This document shows positions 50,481 through 61,900 of a DNA stretch of 64,000 bases, in pieces (within the stretch, counting starts at the first letter, position 1; every line of letters begins with the position of its first letter). This DNA comes from Luzula sylvatica (Eukaryota > Streptophyta > Magnoliopsida > Poales > Juncaceae): assembly GCA_946800325.1 (NCBI GenBank), contig CAMPEJ010000002.1, forward strand, positions 558,001 through 622,000. Direction: 5' to 3'. The translations under genes were made by a program, and so were the position numbers. The notes below the pieces were generated by a model. That model worked only from the letters and a program-made list of their open reading frames with translations, made no database searches and had not been told where the DNA came from.

Positions 50481-52080
50481 AAATTTTGGTGAAATGTTAT
50501 GTGGTAAAAGATACGATTCAAATGATCTCAAAATACGTTATTTGAACTCCCCAAAGCATAAACAGATTGTTTTGAATCGAAAAACAAACTTTCTTAGTGT
50601 TTGTAAATTTTGGTGAAATGTTATGTGGTAAAAGATATGATTCGAATGATCTAAAAATATGTTATTTGAACTCCCCAAAGCATAAACAAATTGTTTTGAA
50701 TCGAAAAACAAACTTTCGTAGTGTTTGTAAATTTTGGTGAAATGTTATGTAGTAAAAGATACGATTCCAATGATCTCAAAATACGTTATTTGAACTCCCC
50801 AAAGCATAAACAAATTGTTTTGAATCGAAAAACAAACTTTCTTAGTGTTTGTAAATTATGGTGAAATGTTATGTGGTACAAGAGACGATTCAAATGATCT
50901 CAAAATACGTTATTTGAACTCCCCAAAGCATAAACAAATTGTTTTGAATCGAAAAACAAACTTTCTTAGTGTTTGTAAATTTTGGTAAAATGTTATGTGG
51001 TAAAAGATACGATTCAAATGATCTCAAAATACGTTATTTGAACTCCCCAAAGCATAAACAGATTGTTTTGAATCGAAAAACAAACTTTCTTAGTGTTTGT
51101 AAATTTTGGTGAAATGTTATGTGGTAAAAGATACGATTCAAATGATCTCAAAATACGATTCAAATGATTCAAATGATCTCAAAATACGATTTAAATGATT
51201 CAAATGATCCCAAAGCATAAACAGATTGTTTTGAATCGAAAAACAAACTTTCTTAGTGTTTGTAAATTTTGGTCAAATGTTATGAAGTAAAAGATACGAT
51301 TCAAATGATCTCAAAATACGTTATTTGAACTCCCCAAAGCATAAACAGATTGTTTTGAATCGAAAAACAAACTTTCTTAGTGTTTGTAAATTTTGGTGAA
51401 ATGTTATGTGGTAAAAGAAACAATTCTAATGATCTCAAAATACGTTATTTGAACTCCCCAAAGCATAAACACATAGTTTTGAATCGAAAAACAAACTTTC
51501 TAAGTGTTTGTAAATTTTGGTAAAATGTTATGTGGTAAAAGATACGATTCAAATGATCTCAAAATACGTTATTTGAACTCCCCAAAGCATAAACAGATTG
51601 TTTTGAATCGAAAAACAAACTTTCTTAGTGTTGGTAAATTTTGGTGAAATGTTATGTGGTAAAAGATACGATTCAAATGATCTCAAAATACGTTATTTGA
51701 ACTCCCCAAAGCATAAACAGATTGTTTTGAATCGAAAAACAAACTTTCTTAGTGTTTGTAAATTTTGGTGAAATGTTATGTGGTAAAAGATACGATTCAA
51801 ATGATCTCAAAATACGTTATTTGAACTCCCCAAAGCATAAACAGATTGTTTTGAATCGAAAAACAAACTGTCTTAGTGTTTGTAAATTTTGGTGAAATGT
51901 TATCTGGAAAAAGATACGATTCAAATGATCTCAAAATACGTTATTTGAACTCCCCAAAGCATAAACAAATTGTTTTGAATCGAAAAACAAACTTTCTTAG
52001 TGTTTGTAAATTTTGGTGAAATGTTATGTGGTAAAAGATACGATTCAAATGATCTCAAAATACGTTATTTGAACTCCCCA
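50481..52080. repeat. Monomers around the third 163-bp variant
   Basis: This stretch includes the agagac monomer at 50881, the 163-mer at 51135, gaaacaa at 51417 (one monomer nearer to its 163-mer than in unit G), ttgg near 51633 and tgtcttag / atctggaaaaag near 51868. It is a rearranged unit G. No gene. Confidence 0.75.
51135..51297 (+). repeat. 163-bp variant monomer (132 + 31), slightly diverged
   Basis: Same 31-bp extra block with a single change, gatttaaat in the second block. The following stretch has ggtcaaatg and tgaagtaaaag. Confidence 0.95.
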
Positions 52081-55000
52081 AAGCATAAACAAATTGTTTT
52101 GAATAGAAAAACAAACTTTCTTAGTGTTTGTAAATTTTGGTGAAATGTTATGTGGTAAAAGATACGATTCAAATGATCTCAAAATACGTTATTTGAACTC
52201 CCCAAAGCATAAACAGATTGTTTTGAATCGAAAAACAAACTTTCTTAGTGTTTGTAAATTTTGGTGAAATGTTATGTGGTAAAAGATACGATTCGAATGA
52301 TCTAAAAATATGTTATTTGAACTCCCCAAAGCATAAACAAATTGTTTTGAATCGAAAAACAAACTTTCGTAGTGTTTGTAAATTTTGGTGAAATGTTATG
52401 TTGTAAAAGATACGATTCCAATGATCTCAAAATACGTTATTTGAACTCCCCAAAGCATAAACAAATTGTTTTGAATCGAAAAACAAACTTTCTTAGTGTT
52501 TGTAAATTTTGGTAAAATGTTATGTGGTAAAAGATACGATTCCAATGATCTCAAAATACGTTATTTGAACTCCCCAAAGCATAAACAAATTGTTTTGAAT
52601 CGAAAAACAAACTTTCTTAGTGTTTGTAAATTTTGGTAAAATGTTATGTGGTAAAAGATACGATTCAAATGATCTCAAAATACGTTATTTGAACTACCCA
52701 AAGCATAAACAGATTGTTTTGAATCGAAAAACAAACTTTCTTAGTGTTTGTAAATTTTGGTGAAATGTTATGTGATAAAAGATACGATTCAAATGATCTC
52801 AAAATACGTTATTTGAACTCCCCAAAGCATAAACAGATTGTTTTGAATCGAAAAACAAACTTTCTTAGTGTTTAAAATTTTGGTGAAATGTTATGTAGTA
52901 AAAGATACGATTCAAATGATCTCAAAATACGTTATTTGAACTCCCCAAAGCATAAACAGATTGTTTTGAATCGAAAAACAAACTTTCTTAGTGTTTGTAA
53001 ATTTTGGTGAAATGTTATGTGGTAAAAGATACGATTCGAATGATCTAAAAATATGTTATTTGAACTCCCCAAAGCATAAACAAATTGTTTTGAATCGAAA
53101 AACAAACTTTCTTAGTGTTTGTAAATTTTGGTGAAATGTTATGTAGTAAAAGATACGATTCAAATGATCTCAAAATACGTTATTTGAACTCCCCAAAGCA
53201 TAAACAGATTGTTTTGAATCGAAAAACAAACTTTCTTAGTGTTTGTAAATTTGGGTGAAATGTTATGTGGTAAAAGATACGATTCAAATGATATCAAAAT
53301 ACGTTATTTAAACTCCCCAAAGCATAAACAAATTGTTTTGAATCGAAAAACAAACTTTCTAAGTGTTTGTAAATTTTGGTAAAATGTTATGTGGTAAAAT
53401 ATACGATTCAAATGATCTCAAAATACGTTATTTGAACTCCCCAAAGCATAAACAGATTGTTTTGAATCGAAAAACAAACTTTCTTAGTGTTTGTAAATTT
53501 TGGTGAAATGTTATGTGGTAAAAGATACGATTCAAATGATCTCAAAATACGTTATTTGAACTCCCCAAAGCATAAACAGATTGTTTTGAATCGAAAAACA
53601 AACTTTCGTAATGTATGTAAATTTTGGTGAAATGTTATGTGGTACAAGATACGATTCAAATGATCTCAAAATACGTTATTTGAACTCCCCAAAGCATAAA
53701 CAAATTGTTTTGAATCGAAAAACAAACTTTCTTAGTGTTTGTAAATTTTGGTAAAATGTTATGTGGTAAAAGATACGATTCAAATGATCTCAAAATATGT
53801 TATTTGAACTACCCAAAGCATAAACAGATTGTTTTGAATAGAAAAACAAACTTTCTTAGTGTTTGTAAATTTTGGTGAAATGTTATGTGGTAAAAGATAC
53901 GTTTCAAATGATCTCAAAATACGTTATTTGAACTCCCCAAAGCATAAACAGATTGTTTTGAATCGAAAAACAAACTTTCTTAGTGTTTGTAAATTTTGGT
54001 GAAATGTTATGTGGTAAAAGATACGATTCGAATGATCTAAAAATATGTTATTTGAACTCCCCAAAGCATAAACAAATTGTTTTGAATCGAAAAACAAACT
54101 TTCGTAGTGTTTGTAAATTTTGGTGAAATGTTATGTAGTAAAAGATACGATTCCAATGATCTCAAAATACGTTATTTGAACTCCCCAAAGCATAAACAAA
54201 TTGTTTTGAATCGAAAAACAAACTTTCTTAGTGTTTGTAAATTTTGGTAAAATGTTATGTGGTAAAAGATACGATTCCAATGATCTCAAAATACGTTATT
54301 TGAACTCCCCAAAGCATAAACAAATTGTTTTGAATCGAAAAACAAACTTTCTTAGTGTTTGTAAATTTTGGTAAAATGTTATGTGGTAAAAGATACGATT
54401 CAAATGATCTCAAAATACGTTATTTGAACTACCCAAAGCATAAACAGATTGTTTTGAATCGAAAAACAAACTTTCTTAGTGTTTGTAAATTTTGGTGAAA
54501 TGTTATGTGATAAAAGATACGATTCAAATGATCTCAAAATACGTTATTTGAACTCCCCAAAGCATAAACAGATTGTTTTGAATCGAAAAACAAACTTTCT
54601 TAGTGTTTAAAATTTTGGTGAAATGTTATGTAGTAAAAGATACGATTCAAATGATCTCAAAATACGTTATTTGAACTCCCCAAAGCATAAACAGATTGTT
54701 TTGAATCGAAAAACAAACTTTCTTAGTGTTTGTAAATTTTGGTGAAATGTTATGTGGTAAAAGATACGATTCGAATGATCTAAAAATATGTTATTTGAAC
54801 TCCCCAAAGCATAAACAAATTGTTTTGAATCGAAAAACAAACTTTCTTAGTGTTTGTAAATTTTGGTGAAATGTTATGTAGTAAAAGATACGATTCAAAT
54901 GATCTCAAAATACGTTATTTGAACTCCCCAAAGCATAAACAGATTGTTTTGAATCGAAAAACAAACTTTCTTAGTGTTTGTAAATTTGGGTGAAATGTTA

Positions 55001-55922
55001 TGTGGTAAAAGATACGATTCAAATAATCTCAAAATACGTTATTTAAACTCCCCAAAGCATAAACAAATTGTTTTGAATCGAAAAACAAACTTTCTAAGTG
55101 TTTGTAAATTTTGGTAAAATGTTATGTGGTAAAATATACGATTCAAATGATCTCAAAATACGTTATTTGAACTCCCCAAAGCATAAACAGATTGTTTTGA
55201 ATCGAAAAACAAACTTTCTTAGTGTTTGTAAATTTTGGTGAAATGTTATGTGGTAAAAGATACGATTCAAATGATCTCAAAATACGTTATTTGAACTCCC
55301 CAAAGCATAAACAGATTGTTTTGAATCGAAAAACAAACTTTCGTAATGTTTGTAAATTTTGGTGAAATGTTATGTGGTACAAGATACGATTCAAATGATC
55401 TCAAAATACGTTATTTGAACTCCCCAAAGCATAAACAAATCGTTTTGAATCGAAAAACAAACTTTCTTAGTGTTTGTAAATTTTGGTAAAATGTTATGTG
55501 GTAAAAGATACGATTCAAATGATCTCAAAATATGTTATTTGAACTACCCAAAGCATAAACAGATTGTTTTGAATAGAAAAACAAACTTTCTTAGTGTTTG
55601 TAAATTTTGGTGAAATGTTATGTGGTAAAAGATACGATTCAAATGATCTCAAAATACGTTATTTGAACTCCCCAAAGCATAAACATATTGTTTTGAATCG
55701 AAAAACAAACTTTCGTAATGTATGTAAATTTTGGTGAAATGTTATGTGGTACAAGATACGATTCAAATGATCTCAAAATACGTTATTTGAACTCCCCAAA
55801 GCATAAACAAATTGTTTTGAATCGAAAAACAAACTTTCTTAGTGTTTGTAAATTTTGGTAAAATGTTATGTGGTAAAAGATACGATTCAAATGATCTCAA
55901 AATATGTTATTTGAACTACCCA
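52080..55922. repeat. Higher-order unit H, period 1 (31 monomers, 3,842 bp)
   Basis: tttaaaa at 52871, 56713 and 60555 and aaatttggg at 53247, 57089 and 60931 are spaced exactly 3,842. Each period is a 14-mer half (1,735 bp, one 123-bp monomer) plus a 17-mer half (2,107 bp, one 123-bp monomer): 31 x 124 - 2. The halves share the same order of variants, including two successive gattccaatg / ggtaaaatg monomers, gtgataaaag, gggtgaaatg, tttaaactcc and a cgtaatg monomer. The left limit is approximate. Confidence 0.9.
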
Positions 55923-56052
55923 AAGCATAAACAGATTGTTTTGAATAGAAAAACAAACTTTCTTAGTGTTTGTAAATTTTGGTGAAATGTTATGTGGTAA
56001 AAGATACGATTCAAATGATCTCAAAATACGTTATTTGAACTCCCCAAAGCAT
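55309..56052. repeat. Tandem duplication of three monomers (2 x 372 bp)
   Basis: A trimer (cgtaatg monomer, ggtaaaatg monomer, ctaccc / gaatag monomer) occurs twice in a row, starting about 55309 and 55681. It explains why one half of unit H has 17 monomers and the other 14. The second trimer carries aaacatattg and cgtaatgtatg. The same doubling is found again at about 59.15-59.89 kb, so it predates amplification of the 3,842-bp unit. Confidence 0.85.
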
Positions 56053-59000
56053 AAACAGATTGTTTTGAATCGAAAAACAAACTTTCTTAGTGTTTGTAAA
56101 TTTTGGTGAAATGTTATGTGGTAAAAGATACGATTCGAATGATCTAAAAATATGTTATTTGAACTCCCCAAAGCATAAACAAATTGTTTTGAATCGAAAA
56201 ACAAACTTTCGTAGTGTTTGTAAATTTTGGTGAAATGTTATGTAGTAAAAGATACGATTCCAATGATCTCAAAATACGTTATTTGAACTCCCCAAAGCAT
56301 AAACAAATTGTTTTGAATCGAAAAACAAACTTTCTTAGTGTTTGTAAATTTTGGTAAAATGTTATGTGGTAAAAGATACGATTCCAATGATCTCAAAATA
56401 CGTTATTTGAACTCCCCAAAGCATAAACAAATTGTTTTGAATCGAAAAACAAACTTTCTTAGTGTTTGTAAATTTTGGTAAAATGTTATGTGGTAAAAGA
56501 TACGATTCAAATGATCTCAAAATACGTTATTTGAACTACCCAAAGCATAAACAGATTGTTTTGAATCGAAAAACAAACTTTCTTAGTGTTTGTAAATTTT
56601 GGTGAAATGTTATGTGATAAAAGATACGATTCAAATGATCTCAAAATACGTTATTTGAACTCCCCAAAGCATAAACAGATTGTTTTGAATCGAAAAACAA
56701 ACTTTCTTAGTGTTTAAAATTTTGGTGAAATGTTATGTAGTAAAAGATACGATTCAAATGATCTCAAAATACGTTATTTGAACTCCCCAAAGCATAAACA
56801 GATTGTTTTGAATCGAAAAACAAACTTTCTTAGTGTTTGTAAATTTTGGTGAAATGTTATGTGGTAAAAGATACGATTCGAATGATCTAAAAATATTTTA
56901 TTTGAACTCCCCAAAGCATAAACAAATTGTTTTGAATCGAAAAACAAACTTTCTTAGTGTTTGTAAATTTTGGTGAAATGTTATGTAGTAAAAGATACGA
57001 TTCAAATGATCTCAAAATACGTTATTTGAACTCCCCAAAGCATAAACAGATTGTTTTGAATCGAAAAACAAACTTTCTTAGTGTTTGTAAATTTGGGTGA
57101 AATGTTATGTGGTAAAAGATACGATTCAAATGATCTCAAAATACGTTATTTAAATTCCCCAAAGCATAAACAAATTGTTTTGAATCGAAAAACAAACTTT
57201 CTAAGTGTTTGTAAATTTTGGTAAAATGTTATGTGGTAAAATATACGATTCAAATGATCTCAAAATACGTTATTTGAACTCCCCAAAGCATAAACAGATT
57301 GTTTTGAATCGAAAAACAAACTTTCTTAGTGTTTGTAAATTTTGGTGAAATGTTATGTGGTAAAAGATACGATTCAAATGATCTCAAAATACGTTATTTG
57401 AACTCCCCAAAGCATAAACAGATTGTTTTGAATCGAAAAACAAACTTTCGTAATGTTCGTAAATTTTGGTGAAATGTTATGTGGTACAAGATAAGATTCA
57501 AATGATCTCAAAATACGTTATTTGAACTCCCCAAAGCATAAACAAATTGTTTTGAATCGAAAAACAAACTTTCTTAGTGTTTGTAAATTTTGGTAAAATG
57601 TTATGTGGTAAAAGATACGATTCAAATGATCTCAAAATATGTTATTTGAACTACCCAAAGCATAAACAGATTGTTTTGAATAGAAAAACAAACTTTCTTA
57701 GTGTTTGTAAATTTTGGTGAAATGTTATGTGGTAAAAGATACGTTTCAAATGATCTCAAAATACGTTATTTGAACTCCCCAAAGCATAAACAGATTGTTT
57801 TGAATCGAAAAACAAACTTTCTTAGTGTTTGTAAATTTTGGTGAAATGTTATGTGGTAAAAGATACGATTCGAATGATCTAAAAATATGTTATTTCAACT
57901 CCCCAAAGCATAAACAAATTGTTTTGAATCGAAAAACAAACTTTCGTAGTGTTTGTAAATTTTGGTGAAATGTTATGTAGTAAAAGATACGATTCCAATG
58001 ATCTCAAAATACGTTATTTGAACTCCCCAAAGCATAAACAAATTGTTTTGAATCGAAAAACAAACTTACTTAGTGTTTGTAAATTTTGGTAAAATGTTAT
58101 GTGGTAAAAGATACGATTCCAATGATCTCAAAATACGTTATTTGAACTCCCCAAAGCATAAACAAATTGTTTTGAATCGAAAAACAAACTTTCTTAGTGT
58201 TTGTAAATTTTGGTAAAATGTTATGTGGTAAAAGATACGATTCAAATGATCTCAAAATACGTTATTTGAACTACCCAAAGCATAAACAGATTGTTTTGAA
58301 TCGAAAAACAAACTTTCTTAGTGTTTGTAAATTTTGGTGAAATGTTATGTGATAAAAGATACGATTCAAATGATCTCAAAATACGTTATTTGAACTCCCC
58401 AAAGCATAAACAGATTGTTTTGAATCGAAAAACAAACTTTCTTAGTGTTTAAAATTTTGGTGAAATGTTATGTAGTAAAAGATACGATTCAAATGATCTC
58501 AAAATACGTTATTTGAACTCCCCAAAGCATAAACAGATTGTTTTGAATCGAAAAACAAACTTTCTTAGTGTTTGTAAATTTTGGTGAAATGTTATGTGGT
58601 AAAAGATACGATTCGAATGATCTAAAAATATGTTATTTGAACTCCCCAAAGCATAAACAAATTGTTTTGAATCGAAAAACAAACTTTCTTAGTGTTTGTA
58701 AATTTTGGTGAAATGTTATGTAGTAAAAGATACGATTCAAATGATCTCAAAATACGTTATTTGAACTCCCCAAAGCATAAACAGATTGTTTTGAATCGAA
58801 AAACAAACTTTCTTAGTGTTTGTAAATTTGGGTGAAATGTTATGTGGTAAAAGATACGATTCAAATGATCTCAAAATACGTTATTTAAACTCCCCAAAGC
58901 ATAAACAAATTGTTTTGAATCGAAAAACAAACTTTCTAAGTGTTTGTAAATTTTGGTAAAATGTTATGTGGTAAAATATACGATTCAAATGATCTCAAAA

Positions 59001-59764
59001 TACGTTATTTGAACTCCCCAAAGCATAAACAGATTGTTTTGAATCGAAAAACAAACTTTCTTAGTGTTTGTAAATTTTGGTGAAATGTTATGTGGTAAAA
59101 GATACGATTCAAATGATCTCAAAATACGTTATTTGAACTCCCCAAAGCATAAACAGATTGTTTTGAATCGAAAAACAAACTTTCGTAATGTTTGTAAATT
59201 TTGGTGAAATGTTATGTGGTACAAGATACGATTCAAATGATCTCAAAATACGTTATTTGAACTCCCCAAAGCATAAACAAATCGTTTTGAATCGAAAAAC
59301 AAACTTTCTTAGTGTTTGTAAATTTTGGTAAAATGTTATGTGGTAAAAGATACGATTCAAATGATCTCAAAATATGTTATTTGAACTACCCAAAGCATAA
59401 ACAGATTGTTTTGAATAGAAAAACAAACTTTCTTAGTGTTTGTAAATTTTGGTGAAATGTTATGTGGTAAAAGATACGATTCAAATGATCTCAAAATACG
59501 TTATTTGAACTCCCCAAAGCATAAACATATTGTTTTGAATCGAAAAACAAACTTTCGTAATGTATGTAAATTTTGGTGAAATGTTATGTGGTACAAGATA
59601 CGATTCAAATGATCTCAAAATACGTTATTTGAACTCCCCAAAGCATAAACAAATTGTTTTGAATCGAAAAACAAACTTTCTTAGTGTTTGTAAATTTTGG
59701 TAAAATGTTATGTGGTAAAAGATACGATTCAAATGATCTCAAAATATGTTATTTGAACTACCCA
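55923..59764. repeat. Higher-order unit H, period 2 (3,842 bp)
   Basis: Same 31-monomer order as the preceding period. Private or sub-period changes include aaatattttatttg near 56890 (shared with 60732), tttaaattcc near 57153, cgtaatgttcg with ataagattc near 57452 (shared with 61294), tatttcaactcc near 57894 and cttacttag near 58068. Confidence 0.9.
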
Positions 59765-61900
59765 AAGCATAAACAGATTGTTTTGAATAGAAAAACAAAC
59801 TTTCTTAGTGTTTGTAAATTTTGGTGAAATGTTATGTGGTAAAAGATACGATTCAAATGATCTCAAAATACGTTATTTGAACTCCCCAAAGCATAAACAG
59901 ATTGTTTTGAATCGAAAAACAAACTTTCTTAGTGTTTGTAAATTTTGGTGAAATGTTATGTGGTAAAAGATACGATTCGAATGATCTAAAAATATGTTAT
60001 TTGAACTCCCCAAAGCATAAACAAATTGTTTTGAATCGAAAAACAAACTTTCGTAGTGTTTGTAAATTTTGGTGAAATGTTATGTAGTAAAAGATACGAT
60101 TCCAATGATCTCAAAATACGTTATTTGAACTCCCCAAAGCATAAACAAATTGTTTTGAATCGAAAAACAAACTTTCTTAGTGTTTGTAAATTTTAGTAAA
60201 ATGTTATGTGGTAAAAGATACGATTCCAATGATCTCAAAATACGTTATTTGAACTCCCCAAAGCATAAACAAATTGTTTTGAATCGAAAAACAAACTTTC
60301 TTAGTGTTTGTAAATTTTGGTAAAATGTTATGTGGTAAAAGATACGATTCAAATGATCTCAAAATACGTTATTTGAACTACCCAAAGCATAAACAGATTG
60401 TTTTGAATCGAAAAACAAACTTTCTTAGTGTTTGTAAATTTTGGTGAAATGTTATGTGATAAAAGATACGATTCAAATGATCTCAAAATACGTTATTTGA
60501 ACTCCCCAAAGCATAAACAGATTGTTTTGAATCGAAAAACAAACTTTCTTAGTGTTTAAAATTTTGGTGAAATGTTATGTAGTAAAAGATACGATTCAAA
60601 TGATCTCAAAATACGTTATTTGAACTCCCCAAAGCATAAACAGATTGTTTTGAATCGAAAAACAAACTTTCTTAGTGTTTGTAAATTTTGGTGAAATGTT
60701 ATGTGGTAAAAGATACGATTCGAATGATCTAAAAATATTTTATTTGAACTCCCCAAAGCATAAACAAATTGTTTTGAATCGAAAAACAAACTTTCTTAGT
60801 GTTTGTAAATTTTGGTGAAATGTTATGTAGTAAAAGATACGATTCAAATGATCTCAAAATACGTTATTTGAACTCCCCAAAGCATAAACAGATTGTTTTG
60901 AATCGAAAAACAAACTTTCTTAGTGTTTGTAAATTTGGGTGAAATGTTATGTGGTAAAAGATACGATTCAAATGATCTCAAAATACGTTATTTAAACTCC
61001 CCAAAGCATAAACAAATTGTTTTGAATCGAAAAACAAACTTTCTAAGTGTTTGTAAATTTTGGTAAAATGTTATGTGGTAAAATATACGATTCAAATGAT
61101 CTCAAAATACGTTATTTGAACTCCCCAAAGCATAAACAGATTGTTTTGAATCGAAAAACAAACTTTCTTAGTGTTTGTAAATTTTGGTGAAATGTTATGT
61201 GGTAAAAGATACGATTCAAATGATCTCAAAATACGTTATTTGAACTCCCCAAAGCATAAACAGATTGTTTTGAATCGAAAAACAAACTTTCGTAATGTTC
61301 GTAAATTTTGGTGAAATGTTATGTGGTACAAGATAAGATTCAAATGATCTCAAAATACGTTATTTGAACTCCCCAAAGCATAAACAAATTGTTTTGAATC
61401 GAAAAACAAACTTTCTTAGTGTTTGTAAATTTTGGTAAAATGTTATGTGGTAAAAGATACGATTCAAATGATCTCAAAATATGTTATTTGAACTACCCAA
61501 AGCATAAACAGATTGTTTTGAATAGAAAAACAAACTTTCTTAGTGTTTGTAAATTTTGGTGAAATGTTATGTGGTAAAAGATACGATTCAAATGATCTCA
61601 AAATACGTTATTTGAACTCCCCAAAGCATAAACAGATTGTTTTGAATCGAAAAACAAACTTTCTTAGTGTTTGTAAATTTTGGTGAAATGTTATGTTGTA
61701 AAAAATACGATTCGAATGATCTAAAAATATGTTATTTGAACTCCCCAAAGCATAAACAAATTGTTTTGAATCGAAAAACAAACTTTCGTAGTGTTTGTAA
61801 ATTTTGGTGAAATGTTATGTAGTAAAAGATACGATTCCAATGATCTCAAAATACGTTATTTGAACTCCCCAAAGCATAAACAAATTGTTTTGAATCGAAA
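59765..61900. repeat. Higher-order unit H, period 3 (partial, about 2.1 kb)
   Basis: This segment continues the 3,842-bp register (tttaaaa 60555, aaatttggg 60931) and leaves it near 61.9 kb, where an agagac monomer (61951) stands in the place of gattccaatg. Private changes are ttttagtaaaatg near 60192 and tgttgtaaaaaatacg near 61696. Confidence 0.85.
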
